This document shows, piece after piece, positions 37,137-45,704 of a DNA stretch of 64,000 bases (positions are counted from its first letter, which is position 1; each line of letters opens with the position of its first letter). The stretch lies in NCBI RefSeq assembly GCF_020524325.1, contig NZ_JAIVKY010000008.1:62001-126000 (forward strand). Reading direction: 5' to 3'. Under the pieces are notes generated by a model that had not been told where the DNA came from, did no database searches, and was given only the letters and a program-made list of their open reading frames with translations. This stretch comes from Sutcliffiella horikoshii (lineage in GTDB: Bacteria > Bacillota > Bacilli > Bacillales > Bacillaceae_I). Position numbers and translations under genes: made by a program.

Positions 37137-37170
37137 TACAATAGTTGTATAAACTAACCATACTATTGTA
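37137..37170 (+). promoter_or_regulatory. Inverted repeat before the 49-residue ORF
   Basis: TACAATAGT (37137-37145) and ACTATTGTA (37162-37170), 16 bases apart, ending directly at the GGGGG ribosome binding site. It may be an operator or a stem that affects translation. Confidence 0.45.
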
Positions 37171-37183
37171 GGGGGTGTTGTAG

Positions 37184-37333
37184 ATGGAAGGCAAACCAAA
37201 CCATTATGACGGCAGTGTTCAAGCCGATGCAAAAGAAAATGCAACGGGAATTTTGAATGAGTCATTTGTACTGACTGACGATATAAGAAAAAATATCGGC
37301 GGTAATCCATATATCCTACATAATGAAGAATAA
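37184..37333 (+). CDS. 49-residue hypothetical protein
   Basis: MEGKPNHYDGSVQADAKENA start, soluble, acidic/polar, no hydrophobic segment. GGGGGTG lies 7 bases before ATG and a terminator follows, both consistent with a real gene too short for routine calling. I do not recognise it. Confidence 0.55.
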   Translation: MEGKPNHYDGSVQADAKENATGILNESFVLTDDIRKNIGGNPYILHNEE

Positions 37334-37345
37334 GAGAACGTTTTT

Positions 37346-37384
37346 AAGGACCTGTCATGTGTTAATGATTGGTCTTTTTTTTTA
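37346..37384 (+). terminator. Terminator after the 49-residue ORF
   Basis: AAGGACC and GGTCTTTTTTTTT with inner GTCAT/ATGAT pairing. Confidence 0.65.
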
Positions 37385-37400
37385 GGTTGAAGCAAGTTAC

Positions 37401-37462
37401 TTGCAAAAAATAATTATATTAGTTATTATTATCTCGAATTAATAATAATTTAATTCGAGATA
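37401..37462 (+). promoter_or_regulatory. azoR promoter with MhqR-like operator
   Basis: TTGCAA, 17-bp spacer, TATTAT (37424-37429). Directly after the -10, TATCTCGAATTA (37430-37441) and TAATTCGAGATA (37451-37462) form perfect 12-bp arms. The half site matches the TATCTCGAATT MhqR operator of B. subtilis as I recall it. A smaller GCAAGT-T-ACTTGC palindrome overlaps the -35. Confidence 0.7.
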
Positions 37463-37532
37463 GTTGGTAAGTTATGCCTTTTGGTAGCAAACTAAAATAT
37501 ATTACTTCAAACAAAGAGAGGAAAGATACAAC

Positions 37533-38168
37533 ATGGCAAAAGTTTTATACATCACAGCACATCCACATGATGACACACTATCCTACAGCATGGCAGTAGG
37601 GAAAGCATTCATTGACACTTACAAAGAGGCGAATCCATCAGATGAAATCGTTCATGTGGATTTATACAAAGAACACATCCCACATATTGACGCAGACGTA
37701 TTCAGTGGGTGGGGAAAATTGCAAACAGGTAAAGGGTTTGATGAGCTTTCAGAGGAAGAAAAAGGAAAAGTTAGCCGTCTGTCCGAGTTAACGGAGCAAT
37801 TTATCGGAGCTGACAAATATGTGTTTGTAACACCACTTTGGAACTTCTCCTTCCCTCCTGTTATGAAGGCATATCTTGATTCTGTTGCTGTTGCGGGTAA
37901 AACGTTCAAGTACACAGCGGAAGGTCCTGTTGGATTGTTAACGGACAAGAAAGCAATTCATATCCAGGCTCGTGGGGGAATCTATTCAGAAGGACCTGCG
38001 GCTGGAATGGAAATGGGCCATCGTTACTTGACAGTGCTTATGCAATTCTTCGGGGTGCCATCTTTTGAAGGATTGTTTGTAGAAGGTCATGCAGCAATGC
38101 CTGATAAAGCAGATCAAATTAAAGCGGACGCAATTGCACGTGCGAAAGATAAAGCACATACTTTCTAA
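37533..38168 (+). CDS. azoR: FMN-dependent NADH-azoreductase
   Basis: 211 residues, flavodoxin-like AzoR family: N-terminal [32 protein letters not shown] and the [10 protein letters not shown] loop. Reduces quinones and azo compounds, protecting against electrophile stress. RBS AGAGAGG. The MhqR-like operator suggests induction by quinones, as for azoR2. Confidence 0.92.
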   Translation: MAKVLYITAHPHDDTLSYSMAVGKAFIDTYKEANPSDEIVHVDLYKEHIPHIDADVFSGWGKLQTGKGFDELSEEEKGKVSRLSELTEQFIGADKYVFVTPLWNFSFPPVMKAYLDSVAVAGKTFKYTAEGPVGLLTDKKAIHIQARGGIYSEGPAAGMEMGHRYLTVLMQFFGVPSFEGLFVEGHAAMPDKADQIKADAIARAKDKAHTF

Positions 38169-38177
38169 TAGTGATGA

Positions 38178-38208
38178 ACCGGGTGGCTGTAAAGCTGCCC
38201 GGTGTTTT
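38178..38208 (+). terminator. Terminator after azoR
   Basis: ACCGGGTGGC and GCTGCCCGGT pair, then TTTT. Confidence 0.8.
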
Positions 38209-38287
38209 ATCAGCCAGTTCTCGGATATATCAACCGATTCTTTGTTTTATCAACCAACTTTCAAATATATCAACCCAACCATTTCCC
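38208..38287 (+). repeat. 20-bp tandem repeat (four degenerate copies)
   Basis: TATCAACC-type units begin at 38208, 38228, 38248 and 38268, each 20 bases apart, directly after the azoR terminator. Confidence 0.8.
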
Positions 38288-38337
38288 CAAAACTCATCAC
38301 CCCTCATCCAACGTTCCTTTCCTTCAAACAAGGCAAA

Positions 38338-38346
38338 TGCTATAAT
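38338..38346 (+). promoter_or_regulatory. Extended -10 promoter
   Basis: TGCTATAAT, 36 bases before the next gene; no good -35. Confidence 0.5.
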
Positions 38347-38381
38347 GTACCGAAAGAATCTTACATAAATATGGAGGCAAT

Positions 38382-38855
38382 ATGCTAACTTTTGAACAAA
38401 AGCTTGAAATTATCCAATCATTCCCGCAACTAACAAGAAAAGAAGTATCTCTTAAACGGGTAAACTTCCAATATGAAGAAAGTCAAAGCGATAAGAAAAA
38501 TGTAGTCTATCATTTGCATCCAAATGGTAACGGTTATGTTTATGCCAAAGGAATCAAAGGCTATAAGACGGATGATAAAGGAATGGTAAACATTCGTGAG
38601 TTTGGTGAGGATGAACTGCGTGAACTTATCAATAAGTCCATAGAGGTCCTGGGAAGAGAGTATGAAGTAGAAATAAACACAGAGGAATTTGAAGAAGAAC
38701 GCTGGGCAAACGATGAAGGACATTCTTTAAATGTTGTATTGGAAGACGATATGTGGAATGTGTATGCTGGAAAAAATCTTGACGGAACATTTCCTTCCTA
38801 TAATGAAGCAAAGCAGTACTTGATGGAAGAAGGATTCCGAAAAAGATACTATTAA
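38382..38855 (+). CDS. Soluble protein of unknown function
   Basis: 157 residues, charged, with two alpha/beta-looking halves and no signal or membrane segment. TGGAGG site before ATG. No motif recognised; the basic-acidic mix and the repeated pattern of Tyr and Gly (NGNGYVYAKGIKGYKT) do not point to a function. Confidence 0.7.
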   Translation: MLTFEQKLEIIQSFPQLTRKEVSLKRVNFQYEESQSDKKNVVYHLHPNGNGYVYAKGIKGYKTDDKGMVNIREFGEDELRELINKSIEVLGREYEVEINTEEFEEERWANDEGHSLNVVLEDDMWNVYAGKNLDGTFPSYNEAKQYLMEEGFRKRYY

Positions 38856-38874
38856 TATTTAATCTGATTAAAAC

Positions 38875-39004
38875 ACCGCTGTTGATTTCCGCCCTGGGCT
38901 TCGCTTTCCTAGGGGCTGACGAGAGCCTCCTCGGCAAGACTGGGGGGTCTCTACCTAGCGCTATCTCCCTTAGAAGTCTTCGCCCTGTGCTCCAATCAAC
39001 AGCT
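38875..39004. repeat. Dispersed palindromic element, full copy
   Basis: Begins CACCGCTGTTGATTTCCG and ends TGCTCCAATCAACAGC; lies between two convergent genes. Confidence 0.8.
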
Positions 39005-39010
39005 ATGTTA

Positions 39011-40333
39011 TTATCCTGTAAGCAAGTCCTCGTTTGGGTACCTTACCTTCGAAGGTTTTGGTTTTGCTAAGGAATAGGCCAATGTCAATGGTCCTAGCTT
39101 TCCCAGCAACATGATGAAAACAATAACGCATTTACCGATATCTGTTAAATCTCCTGTAATCCCCATGGACAATCCCACCGTTCCAAATGCAGAGATTACT
39201 TCAAATAATAATAAAAGAAATTCTGCTTGTTCGGTTATCGTTAAAATGAACAAAGAGAAGAATATGAATAAAATACTAATGGTAGAAATGGCTAAAGCTT
39301 TAATTACATAGTTTTGGTGGATAGAACGTTTGAAAATAACAATTTCGTGTTTGCCTTTGATGAAAGTGTTCACAGCCAAAACGATAATAACAAACGTTGT
39401 TAATTTAATTCCCCCACCTGTTGAGGTGCTTCCTGCTCCGATGAACATAAGCAGAAGTGTCCACATTATAGAGGCGGTTTCCATGGCTCCGATATCTATC
39501 GTGTTAAAACCGGCAGTCCGAGTTGTTACAGCCTGAAAATAAGAAGCCCAAATCTTTTCAATTAAAGTGAAGTTTCCTAGAGTGTTAGGGTTAAAGTATT
39601 CCAAAACGAAAAATACAAACATGGCAAGTAGATTAATCCCCAATGTTCCGAATAGCATAATCTTGGTATGAAGTGTAAGCCTGCGAAATTCCTTCGTATA
39701 CCACAAATCTGTCAAAACGGTAAATCCAATCCCCCCAATGATGAAAAGAAAAGAAATCACAATGTTTACAACAGGGTCTCCTGCATATTGCATTAAACTA
39801 TCTGACCAAATGGAAAAACCGGCATTGTTAAAGGCGGAAATGGCGTGAAATACACTATAGTAAAAACCGTCCCACCATCCATATTCCGGAATCCACCGAT
39901 AGGACAGCAGTAATACTGCAAATCCTTCAATAAGAAAAGAGAAAATAATAATTCTTCTAACCAGTAAGATGATTCCTCCGACGGAAGTCTGGTTCAATGC
40001 CTGTTGTAATATCAACCTTTCCTGAAAGCCAATTTTTTTGCCTAACATGATAAAGATTAAGACTGCGAATGTCATGATACCAATTCCGCCCACTTGTATT
40101 AGAAACAAGATAACAATCTGGCCAAACAAGGTGTACGCGGTTCCGGTATCCACTACAGCAAGACCTGTCACTGTCATTGCAGAGGTAGCGGTAAAAAGGG
40201 CATCAACTAATGTAATGGATTCTGTAGTAGAAACCGGCAACCTCAATAATAGCGTCCCTAATAATCCGAAAAAAATGAATACAACAATCAATAGTTGCGG
40301 CGGACTGAGTTTAATAAAAGGACGGCGCCACAT
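39011..40333 (-). CDS. ktrB: Ktr potassium uptake system, membrane subunit
   Basis: 440 residues, TrkH/KtrB family with four pore segments whose filter glycines are visible in TVTGLAV, FNNAGFS, TRTAGFN and FGTVGLS. Sodium-dependent K+ channel-like transporter gated by the KtrA ring. Starts 2 bases after ktrA. The stop lies close to the palindromic element. Confidence 0.93.
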   Translation of the reverse strand: MWRRPFIKLSPPQLLIVVFIFFGLLGTLLLRLPVSTTESITLVDALFTATSAMTVTGLAVVDTGTAYTLFGQIVILFLIQVGGIGIMTFAVLIFIMLGKKIGFQERLILQQALNQTSVGGIILLVRRIIIFSFLIEGFAVLLLSYRWIPEYGWWDGFYYSVFHAISAFNNAGFSIWSDSLMQYAGDPVVNIVISFLFIIGGIGFTVLTDLWYTKEFRRLTLHTKIMLFGTLGINLLAMFVFFVLEYFNPNTLGNFTLIEKIWASYFQAVTTRTAGFNTIDIGAMETASIMWTLLLMFIGAGSTSTGGGIKLTTFVIIVLAVNTFIKGKHEIVIFKRSIHQNYVIKALAISTISILFIFFSLFILTITEQAEFLLLLFEVISAFGTVGLSMGITGDLTDIGKCVIVFIMLLGKLGPLTLAYSLAKPKPSKVRYPNEDLLTG

Positions 40334-40335
40334 GG

Positions 40336-40992
40336 TTAGATCCCTACATCTTCAAATCGGTGGATGTCTTCGTTACGACCAAGAATAATTAACAAATCCC
40401 CTTGGCGAATAATTTCATCTGCAGGAGGAGAGATGATGATATCCCCATCTCTTTGGATTCCTATTAATGTACAACCGTACTTTGCTCGTAAATCTAAATC
40501 AGTCAGACTTTTATTACTTACTTTTTTCGACGCAAAAAGTTCAACTATACTATGGTTATTGGAAAGTTCAATGTAGTCAAAGATTTTATCTGAAACGACA
40601 TGGTGGGCAACTCTTTTAGCCATATCCCGTTCAGGCTGGATGATTCTATCCACACCGATTTTCTCCAATACTTTCTGGTGATATTTATTTGTAGCTTTTA
40701 CCCAAACTTGTTTAATACCCATTTCCTTTAAAAGCAGGCTGGTAAGAATACTTGATTCAATGTCATCCCCCATGGATACAATAGCATGATCGAAATTACG
40801 AATCCCTAGGGAATTAAGTGTGGCTTCGTCTGTTGCATTGGCCTGAACAGCATGTGTAGCATATTCGCTTATTTTGTTGATGTTATCTTCGTCTTTGTCT
40901 ATGGCGAGTACTTCTACCCCAAGTGTGGAGAATTCCTCAACGATGCTGCCTCCGAACCGTCCCAATCCAATGACAACAAATTGCTTTTTCAT
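40336..40992 (-). CDS. ktrA: Ktr potassium uptake system, RCK regulatory subunit
   Basis: 218 residues: RCK_N nucleotide-binding domain (GLGRFGGSIVEEF; binds ATP/ADP) and RCK_C domain (about 140-218), a known c-di-AMP binding site in this family. First gene of the ktrAB operon, behind a ydaO-type riboswitch, so c-di-AMP probably acts at both RNA and protein level. Confidence 0.93.
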   Translation of the reverse strand: MKKQFVVIGLGRFGGSIVEEFSTLGVEVLAIDKDEDNINKISEYATHAVQANATDEATLNSLGIRNFDHAIVSMGDDIESSILTSLLLKEMGIKQVWVKATNKYHQKVLEKIGVDRIIQPERDMAKRVAHHVVSDKIFDYIELSNNHSIVELFASKKVSNKSLTDLDLRAKYGCTLIGIQRDGDIIISPPADEIIRQGDLLIILGRNEDIHRFEDVGI

Positions 40993-41060
40993 GAATATTC
41001 CTTCTCTCTTAAAAAATAGGTTTTCTTACTGTGATCTTTAGATCAAGGAAGAGAACGCAG

Positions 41061-41099
41061 AAAGAGACCATCTTTGCAACTCAAAGAATGGTCTCTTTT
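41061..41099 (-). terminator. Riboswitch terminator upstream of ktrA
   Basis: Read on the minus strand, AAAGAGACCAT and ATGGTCTCTTT pair and a T tract follows; it sits between the aptamer and ktrA. Confidence 0.85.
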
Positions 41100-41104
41100 A
41101 TAAC

Positions 41105-41260
41105 AATCAGACCCTTCTCTCAATACGCTTACGAGGTTAGCTGTCGGGTTAGAGGATGAGAGTCCTCTTCGCAAAAATGCAATTCACCCCAAGATATACC
41201 GGAAATTATCAGGATATCATTATGGTTCCCCCGCTCTGTAAAGATTAAGCAATAGGTTAA
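41105..41260 (-). ncRNA. c-di-AMP (ydaO-yuaA) riboswitch of ktrAB
   Basis: On the minus strand the conserved parts occur in order: AGAGCGGGGGAACCA, TTGGGGTGAATTGC, GAAGAGGACTCTCATCCTC, AACCCGACAGCTAACCTCG and GTAAGCG. B. subtilis ktrAB has the same RNA. High c-di-AMP should cause termination and shut down K+ uptake. Confidence 0.93.
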
Positions 41261-41282
41261 AATGTATAGAATGATGATACTT

Positions 41283-41311
41283 AATTTACTCCCCTTTTTT
41301 CACTTCGTCAA
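41283..41311 (-). promoter_or_regulatory. Promoter of ktrAB
   Basis: On the minus strand: TTGACG (41306-41311), 17-bp spacer, TAAATT (41283-41288), upstream of the riboswitch. Confidence 0.7.
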
Positions 41312-41430
41312 TAGATAATTTGTAAAAATCATGTAAAGCGTTTTCAACTTGAACTATGGCAGAAAAATGTCCTTGTCCACAAAAATAATTTATTTGGAGA
41401 GTGTAAGATAGTACTTTATTAAGATTAAAT

Positions 41431-41439
41431 TGCTATAAT
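41431..41439 (+). promoter_or_regulatory. Extended -10 promoter of the VTT-domain gene
   Basis: TGCTATAAT; the -35 region is weak (GTACTT), as expected for extended -10 promoters. Confidence 0.6.
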
Positions 41440-41480
41440 TATGTAAGAGACTCTAGGAGCATGCAGGGGAGGGAGCATTC

Positions 41481-42161
41481 ATACACACTCAAAAAATTTG
41501 GAGGATACTAACCTTCATACTAGTCGTATGTTCATTAATATGGGTTGTTCAAACAGAATGGTTTTCCATTTTTAAAAGTGGTGATATCGAACAAATTCAA
41601 TTGATGTTAGAAGAGGAAATATATTTCTTATTATTACTAACCTTCTCCTTAATGCTAATCCAAAATCTGTTTACCCTCATTCCCATTGTAGGGATAATCG
41701 TCATTAATATTGCCTTGTTCGGACTGATCTGCGGATATATATGGAGCCTTGCTACCAGCTTAATTGGTGCATTGGTTGCTTTCATCGTCTTTCGTTATTG
41801 GTTTCAATCGCTTCTTATCAATAAGGTTAAAAAATCATATTTAGAAAAGCTGGAACAAAATGGTGTTTTGTTTGTATTGTTATTGCGATTGATCCCATTC
41901 ATTCCATCTAGTTTAATTAATATTACAAGTGGCGTCAGCTCCATCAGGTTAATGCCCTTTCTGACAGCTACCTTTATCGGAAACGCAATTTATTTATTAT
42001 TACTAAGTTTTGTAGCTAATGGGTTATTATCAGCGGAAATTGAGGGATATATGCTCGTTGCATTATTGCTAGCAGTATTGCCGAGTATTTATCTGTACCG
42101 ATATCTTAAACAAAAAACTGGTATTGGAGAAAATCAGAAAAGAAAGGTAAGAGGCGGATAA
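41481..42161 (+). CDS. VTT/TVP38-TMEM64 family membrane protein with non-standard start
   Basis: The frame is open from a TAG at 41454 and has no ATG, GTG or TTG before 41601, yet the first 40 codons encode a typical N-terminal membrane helix (ILTFILVVCSLIWVV). GGGGAGGGAG lies 6-8 bases before an ATA at 41481, giving 226 residues, the usual family length. TTG 41601 or ATG 41604 would leave a shortened protein with no ribosome binding site. Core family parts GIIVINIALFGLICG and LLLRLIPFIPSSLIN are present. Role unknown; relatives of DedA act in lipid transport. Confidence 0.65.
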   Translation: MHTQKIWRILTFILVVCSLIWVVQTEWFSIFKSGDIEQIQLMLEEEIYFLLLLTFSLMLIQNLFTLIPIVGIIVINIALFGLICGYIWSLATSLIGALVAFIVFRYWFQSLLINKVKKSYLEKLEQNGVLFVLLLRLIPFIPSSLINITSGVSSIRLMPFLTATFIGNAIYLLLLSFVANGLLSAEIEGYMLVALLLAVLPSIYLYRYLKQKTGIGENQKRKVRGG

Positions 42162-42162
42162 G

Positions 42163-42195
42163 AAAAGACCGGGCAATTTCGCTCGGTCTTTTTGT
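42163..42195 (+). terminator. Terminator after VTT-domain gene
   Basis: AAAGACCGGGC and GCTCGGTCTTTTT pair. Confidence 0.85.
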
Positions 42196-42218
42196 GTAAG
42201 AATAAGAAAATTTATAAT

Positions 42219-42346
42219 CCGGTTGATTTCCGTTCCAGGCTCATCGCTTGCCTGCGGGCGGTCCGTGAGCCTCCTCACTCCGTTGCGGGGTCTCACCTGT
42301 CCTTTCCTCCCGCTGGCGTCTGCGGACCTTCCACTCCAATCAACAA
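42219..42346. repeat. Dispersed palindromic element, full copy
   Basis: Nearly identical to the copy at 56.6 kb: GGTTGATTTCCGTTCCAGGC to CTTCCACTCCAATCAAC. Confidence 0.85.
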
Positions 42347-42427
42347 GGTGACTTCATTCACCTTAAAGTTAAAAAAAATATCTAACCGAGCTACTGAAAA
42401 AACAATAACGTTTTTTTTCGTAACTTC

Positions 42428-42560
42428 TAGCTGTGTATTGGAGCAAAAGGCGGAGACTCCACGGGGAAGTAGCGGCAATGTTGAGACACCTCAGGCTTGC
42501 CGAGGAGGCTCAAGGTCGCCCCGTGGAAAGCGCAGCCATTTGCGGAAAGGAACAGCGGCG
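42428..42560. repeat. Dispersed palindromic element, full copy, inverted
   Basis: Opposite orientation to the copy just upstream (TATTGGAGCAAAAGGCGG to GCGGAAAGGAACAGCGGC); the two form an inverted pair about 80 bp apart. Confidence 0.8.
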
Positions 42561-42597
42561 ATAACCAATAACAAATGGTTCTTTTTTTATTTTTTAG

Positions 42598-42963
42598 TTA
42601 CTCATTCCGCCTTACCTTCCGTTGATAGAAAATAAAGATAGGTAGTGGGATGATAATCCATCCAAAACTCTTAATTAATGTATTCCAGGCCATTTCCTTG
42701 TTACGCTCTTTTTCTTGAGAAACAACTGTGTTATATTCGGCGAGCAATTCGTCGTCATTAATTTCTGGCTCCGAAATCGGTTTGCCGGACTCATCATATT
42801 TTGTTTTGTTGGCGATCTTCATCTCCTTATATTCGTAATAAGTTTGATAATAACTAGAAGGGGAAACAATATCTGCAATTGCCATGAAAGCTGCGACACT
42901 TCCTCCGATGGTCATCATCAAGGTCATAAACAAGATTACATAATAATAGACTACTCGTATCAT
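42598..42963 (-). CDS. Two-helix membrane protein of unknown function
   Basis: 121 residues: helix at about 5-32, a charged extracytoplasmic loop (35-90), helix at 98-115 and a basic tail. No family recognised. Confidence 0.65.
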   Translation of the reverse strand: MIRVVYYYVILFMTLMMTIGGSVAAFMAIADIVSPSSYYQTYYEYKEMKIANKTKYDESGKPISEPEINDDELLAEYNTVVSQEKERNKEMAWNTLIKSFGWIIIPLPIFIFYQRKVRRNE

Positions 42964-43111
42964 ACCAATGCTCCTTCCTCATCAATAATGGCAGGACTTT
43001 CTAATCAACTCATGAAATAGAGCTACTAATAAGATATTTTAATTATGAAACTTATAGAATTAAAAAACGTAAGAATAGAAAAGAATGAAGAGGTTAAGGG
43101 AGGTAATAGTA

Positions 43112-43843
43112 ATGTTGATATTATTTTTTATACAACTCATAGTGGCGCTGATCTTTTTGTTAATTGGATGGGCTATCGTAAAGAAGGAAGCATATGGACT
43201 GATATCTAGTTTTCGTTCTCGTCCTAGAGGAGAGCAGGAAGAATTGATTCAAAATGGATATCCGCAAAAAACAGGAAAGTTGCTTATTGGAACAGCAATT
43301 GTTTTATTAATTATGCTTCCTTTATTATTTACTTCTTTCCCATATGCATTGGAGGCTCAGATAGGGGTAATGGTAGTCCTATTGATGGGAGGATTCATTT
43401 ACCTTTCCAAATATGAGGTGGCAAATAAACGTAAAAAAAGCTACATCATTAGTACATCTATTGCTGTTGTATCATTTACAGTGTTATTTGTCATTTTTTA
43501 TGTAGGATTCCAAGAGGCTAAATTAATTTTAAAGGAAGATTCATTTGAGATAAGCGGAGTTTACGGAGATGAATGGAGCTATGAAGACATCACACAAGTC
43601 GAGCTATTGGAGGAAATGCCGGAAGTACTTTTACGTACAAATGGATATGGAATGCAATCTATCTCTAAAGGGCATTTTAAGGTCAAGAATTATGGAAGCA
43701 GCCTACTGTTTATTTATAAGGGACATTCGCCCTATTTATTAATAGAAACAAATGATGATACTATCTTCATTAACGCAAAAGATGCAGAAAAAACAAAAGA
43801 TTGGTATTATCAATTAGTAGAGCAGTCAGGTAAAGCAGAATAG
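43112..43843 (+). CDS. Membrane protein with DUF3784-like N-terminus and PH-like C-terminus
   Basis: 243 residues: four hydrophobic helices (about 2-25, 55-75, 80-98, 110-135) and a beta-rich C-terminal domain (140-240) like bacterial PH domains. AAGGGAGG before ATG at 43112; an upstream frame to 43085 has no site. Followed by the CaCA exchanger gene in 39 bases, so probably cotranscribed. Confidence 0.65.
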   Translation: MLILFFIQLIVALIFLLIGWAIVKKEAYGLISSFRSRPRGEQEELIQNGYPQKTGKLLIGTAIVLLIMLPLLFTSFPYALEAQIGVMVVLLMGGFIYLSKYEVANKRKKSYIISTSIAVVSFTVLFVIFYVGFQEAKLILKEDSFEISGVYGDEWSYEDITQVELLEEMPEVLLRTNGYGMQSISKGHFKVKNYGSSLLFIYKGHSPYLLIETNDDTIFINAKDAEKTKDWYYQLVEQSGKAE

Positions 43844-43882
43844 TATTAGTTCTTTAATATTCCAAGAAGGGAACATTAAATC

Positions 43883-44836
43883 ATGACCTTTGTATTATTG
43901 GTTGTCGGATTTGCATTATTAATCAAAGGGGCGGATTGGTTTGTGGATGGTGCTTCTAATGTTGCCAAGATTCTCCGCATCTCCCCATTGTTAATTGGAT
44001 TGACAATTGTAGCATTTGGAACGAGTTCGCCGGAAGCGACAGTAAGTATTCTGGCAGCGTTAGATGGAAGTGCAGAAGTTTCACTGGGAAATGTTATTGG
44101 AAGTAATATCTTTAACATTACTCTTGTAGTTGGATTAACTGCTTTATTGAATCCATTAAAAGTGGAGAGCGAAACAATCAGAAAAGAAATACCCTTTACC
44201 TTGTTAGGAAGTGCTGTCCTACTTGTGTTAATCAGTGATATAGCATTGCAAGGGTTTACTGAAAACTTGCTGACAAGAAGCGATGGGTTAATATTTCTAT
44301 TGATTTTCGCTGTGTTTATGTATTATATTTTTGAAGTCGCAAGAAATAATCGTGATAAGATTCCTGTAGAAGAAACTTCAGAAAAAGCAACTTGGGGGAA
44401 GAACATTTTTTGGACGGTCATTGGGCTTGCTGCCATCATTTTTGGTGGAGAATTAGTAGTAAGAAATAGTACGGAGATTGCTGTATCTTTAGGGATGAGT
44501 CAAACACTTGTTGGTTTGACGATTGTAGCTATAGGAACCTCCTTACCAGAACTTGTTACCTCCATTATGGCTGCGATCAAAAAACAAAGTGAAATTGCCC
44601 TCGGTAATATCGTAGGAAGTAATATTTTCAATATTTTGTTTGTATTAGGAACTTCTTCACTAATAACGCCGCTTCCTGTTAATAGCAAAATATTTGTAGA
44701 TATCGGGTTGTTAGTAGTGTTAACGGTTATTCTCTTAGTGTTTTCAAGAACAAATTTCCGAATTGGGAAAATAGAAGGAACCTTTTTGGCTATAGCGTAC
44801 GTCTTATATTTAGTATTTATCATTATTAGAAATTGA
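43883..44836 (+). CDS. Calcium/sodium antiporter, CaCA family (YrbG type)
   Basis: 317 residues, two inverted repeats each with an ion-binding alpha motif: GTSSPEATVSILAALDGSAE and GTSLPELVTSIMAAIKKQSE, each followed by GNxxGSNIFNI. Exchanges Ca2+ (or Na+/K+) across the membrane. uppP follows after 12 bases. Confidence 0.9.
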   Translation: MTFVLLVVGFALLIKGADWFVDGASNVAKILRISPLLIGLTIVAFGTSSPEATVSILAALDGSAEVSLGNVIGSNIFNITLVVGLTALLNPLKVESETIRKEIPFTLLGSAVLLVLISDIALQGFTENLLTRSDGLIFLLIFAVFMYYIFEVARNNRDKIPVEETSEKATWGKNIFWTVIGLAAIIFGGELVVRNSTEIAVSLGMSQTLVGLTIVAIGTSLPELVTSIMAAIKKQSEIALGNIVGSNIFNILFVLGTSSLITPLPVNSKIFVDIGLLVVLTVILLVFSRTNFRIGKIEGTFLAIAYVLYLVFIIIRN

Positions 44837-44848
44837 GGTTTAATTGGC

Positions 44849-45661
44849 ATGGAAGATATTTTGATTTTATTGAAGTACATATTCCTTGGAATATTCCAGG
44901 GGATTACGGAGCCTATTCCTGTTTCATCAAGTGGTCATGTAATGATCTTGCAAAATCTTATGGGAATGGAACTCGAAGGCCTAACATTCGAGATAGTTGT
45001 AAATGCAGCATCCTTAATTGCTATCCTTATAATTTATCGGGAATCAATTGCTAGACTTTTCTTTGGTGCGTTGAGATTTGTGGCGAAAAAAGATAAGGAA
45101 GATAAAGCTGACTTCATGTTTGTAATCTACCTTATCATAGGTACTATCCCAGCAGGAGTAATTGGTGTTGTTTATGGTGATGTAATATCGGATGCTTTGG
45201 AGAATATTAAAGTAATCGGTATTACGCTTATTGTGACGGGTATTGCACTCTGGTTGATTCGTAATCTCCGAGGTAGAAAGAATGATGCAGAACTTACCTT
45301 CAAGGACGCAATTATTGTAGGTTTGGCACAGGCTGTTGCTTTGATTCCAGGGATAAGCCGCTCTGGAGCTACTATTGTTGCTGCAATGGCACGTGGAATG
45401 AAACAGGAGACAGCACTGAGATTCTCTTTTCTTCTTTTTATCCCTGTCAGTGTGGGGAGTATTCTTTTGGCAATTAAAGACTTAATGGAAATGGATAATA
45501 TTAATGAAATTCTATTACCATACTCCTTGGCATTTATTGCTTCTCTTATCGCTTCTTATTTCTCCTTAAAATGGTTTATGGGAATAATGGCAAGAGGTAA
45601 TTTGATTTATTTCTCGATTTATTGCTTCATTGTCGGTACGCTAGTAATACTCTTTTTATAA
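44849..45661 (+). CDS. uppP: Undecaprenyl-diphosphatase, first paralogue
   Basis: 270 residues, UppP/BacA family: QGITEPIPVSSSGH near residue 17-30 (Q/ExxxE motif, Gln17 and Glu21) and PGISRSGAT. Dephosphorylates undecaprenyl diphosphate on the outer membrane face, recycling the cell-wall lipid carrier and giving bacitracin tolerance. A second paralogue lies at 55752. RBS TGAGG. Confidence 0.92.
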   Translation: MEDILILLKYIFLGIFQGITEPIPVSSSGHVMILQNLMGMELEGLTFEIVVNAASLIAILIIYRESIARLFFGALRFVAKKDKEDKADFMFVIYLIIGTIPAGVIGVVYGDVISDALENIKVIGITLIVTGIALWLIRNLRGRKNDAELTFKDAIIVGLAQAVALIPGISRSGATIVAAMARGMKQETALRFSFLLFIPVSVGSILLAIKDLMEMDNINEILLPYSLAFIASLIASYFSLKWFMGIMARGNLIYFSIYCFIVGTLVILFL

Positions 45662-45672
45662 TGCTTTTTACA

Positions 45673-45700
45673 AAACATCACTTTCTAGTGGTGTTTTTTT
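45673..45700 (+). terminator. Terminator after first uppP
   Basis: AAACATCAC and GTGGTGTTTTTTT pair. Confidence 0.85.
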
Positions 45701-45704
45701 GCAT

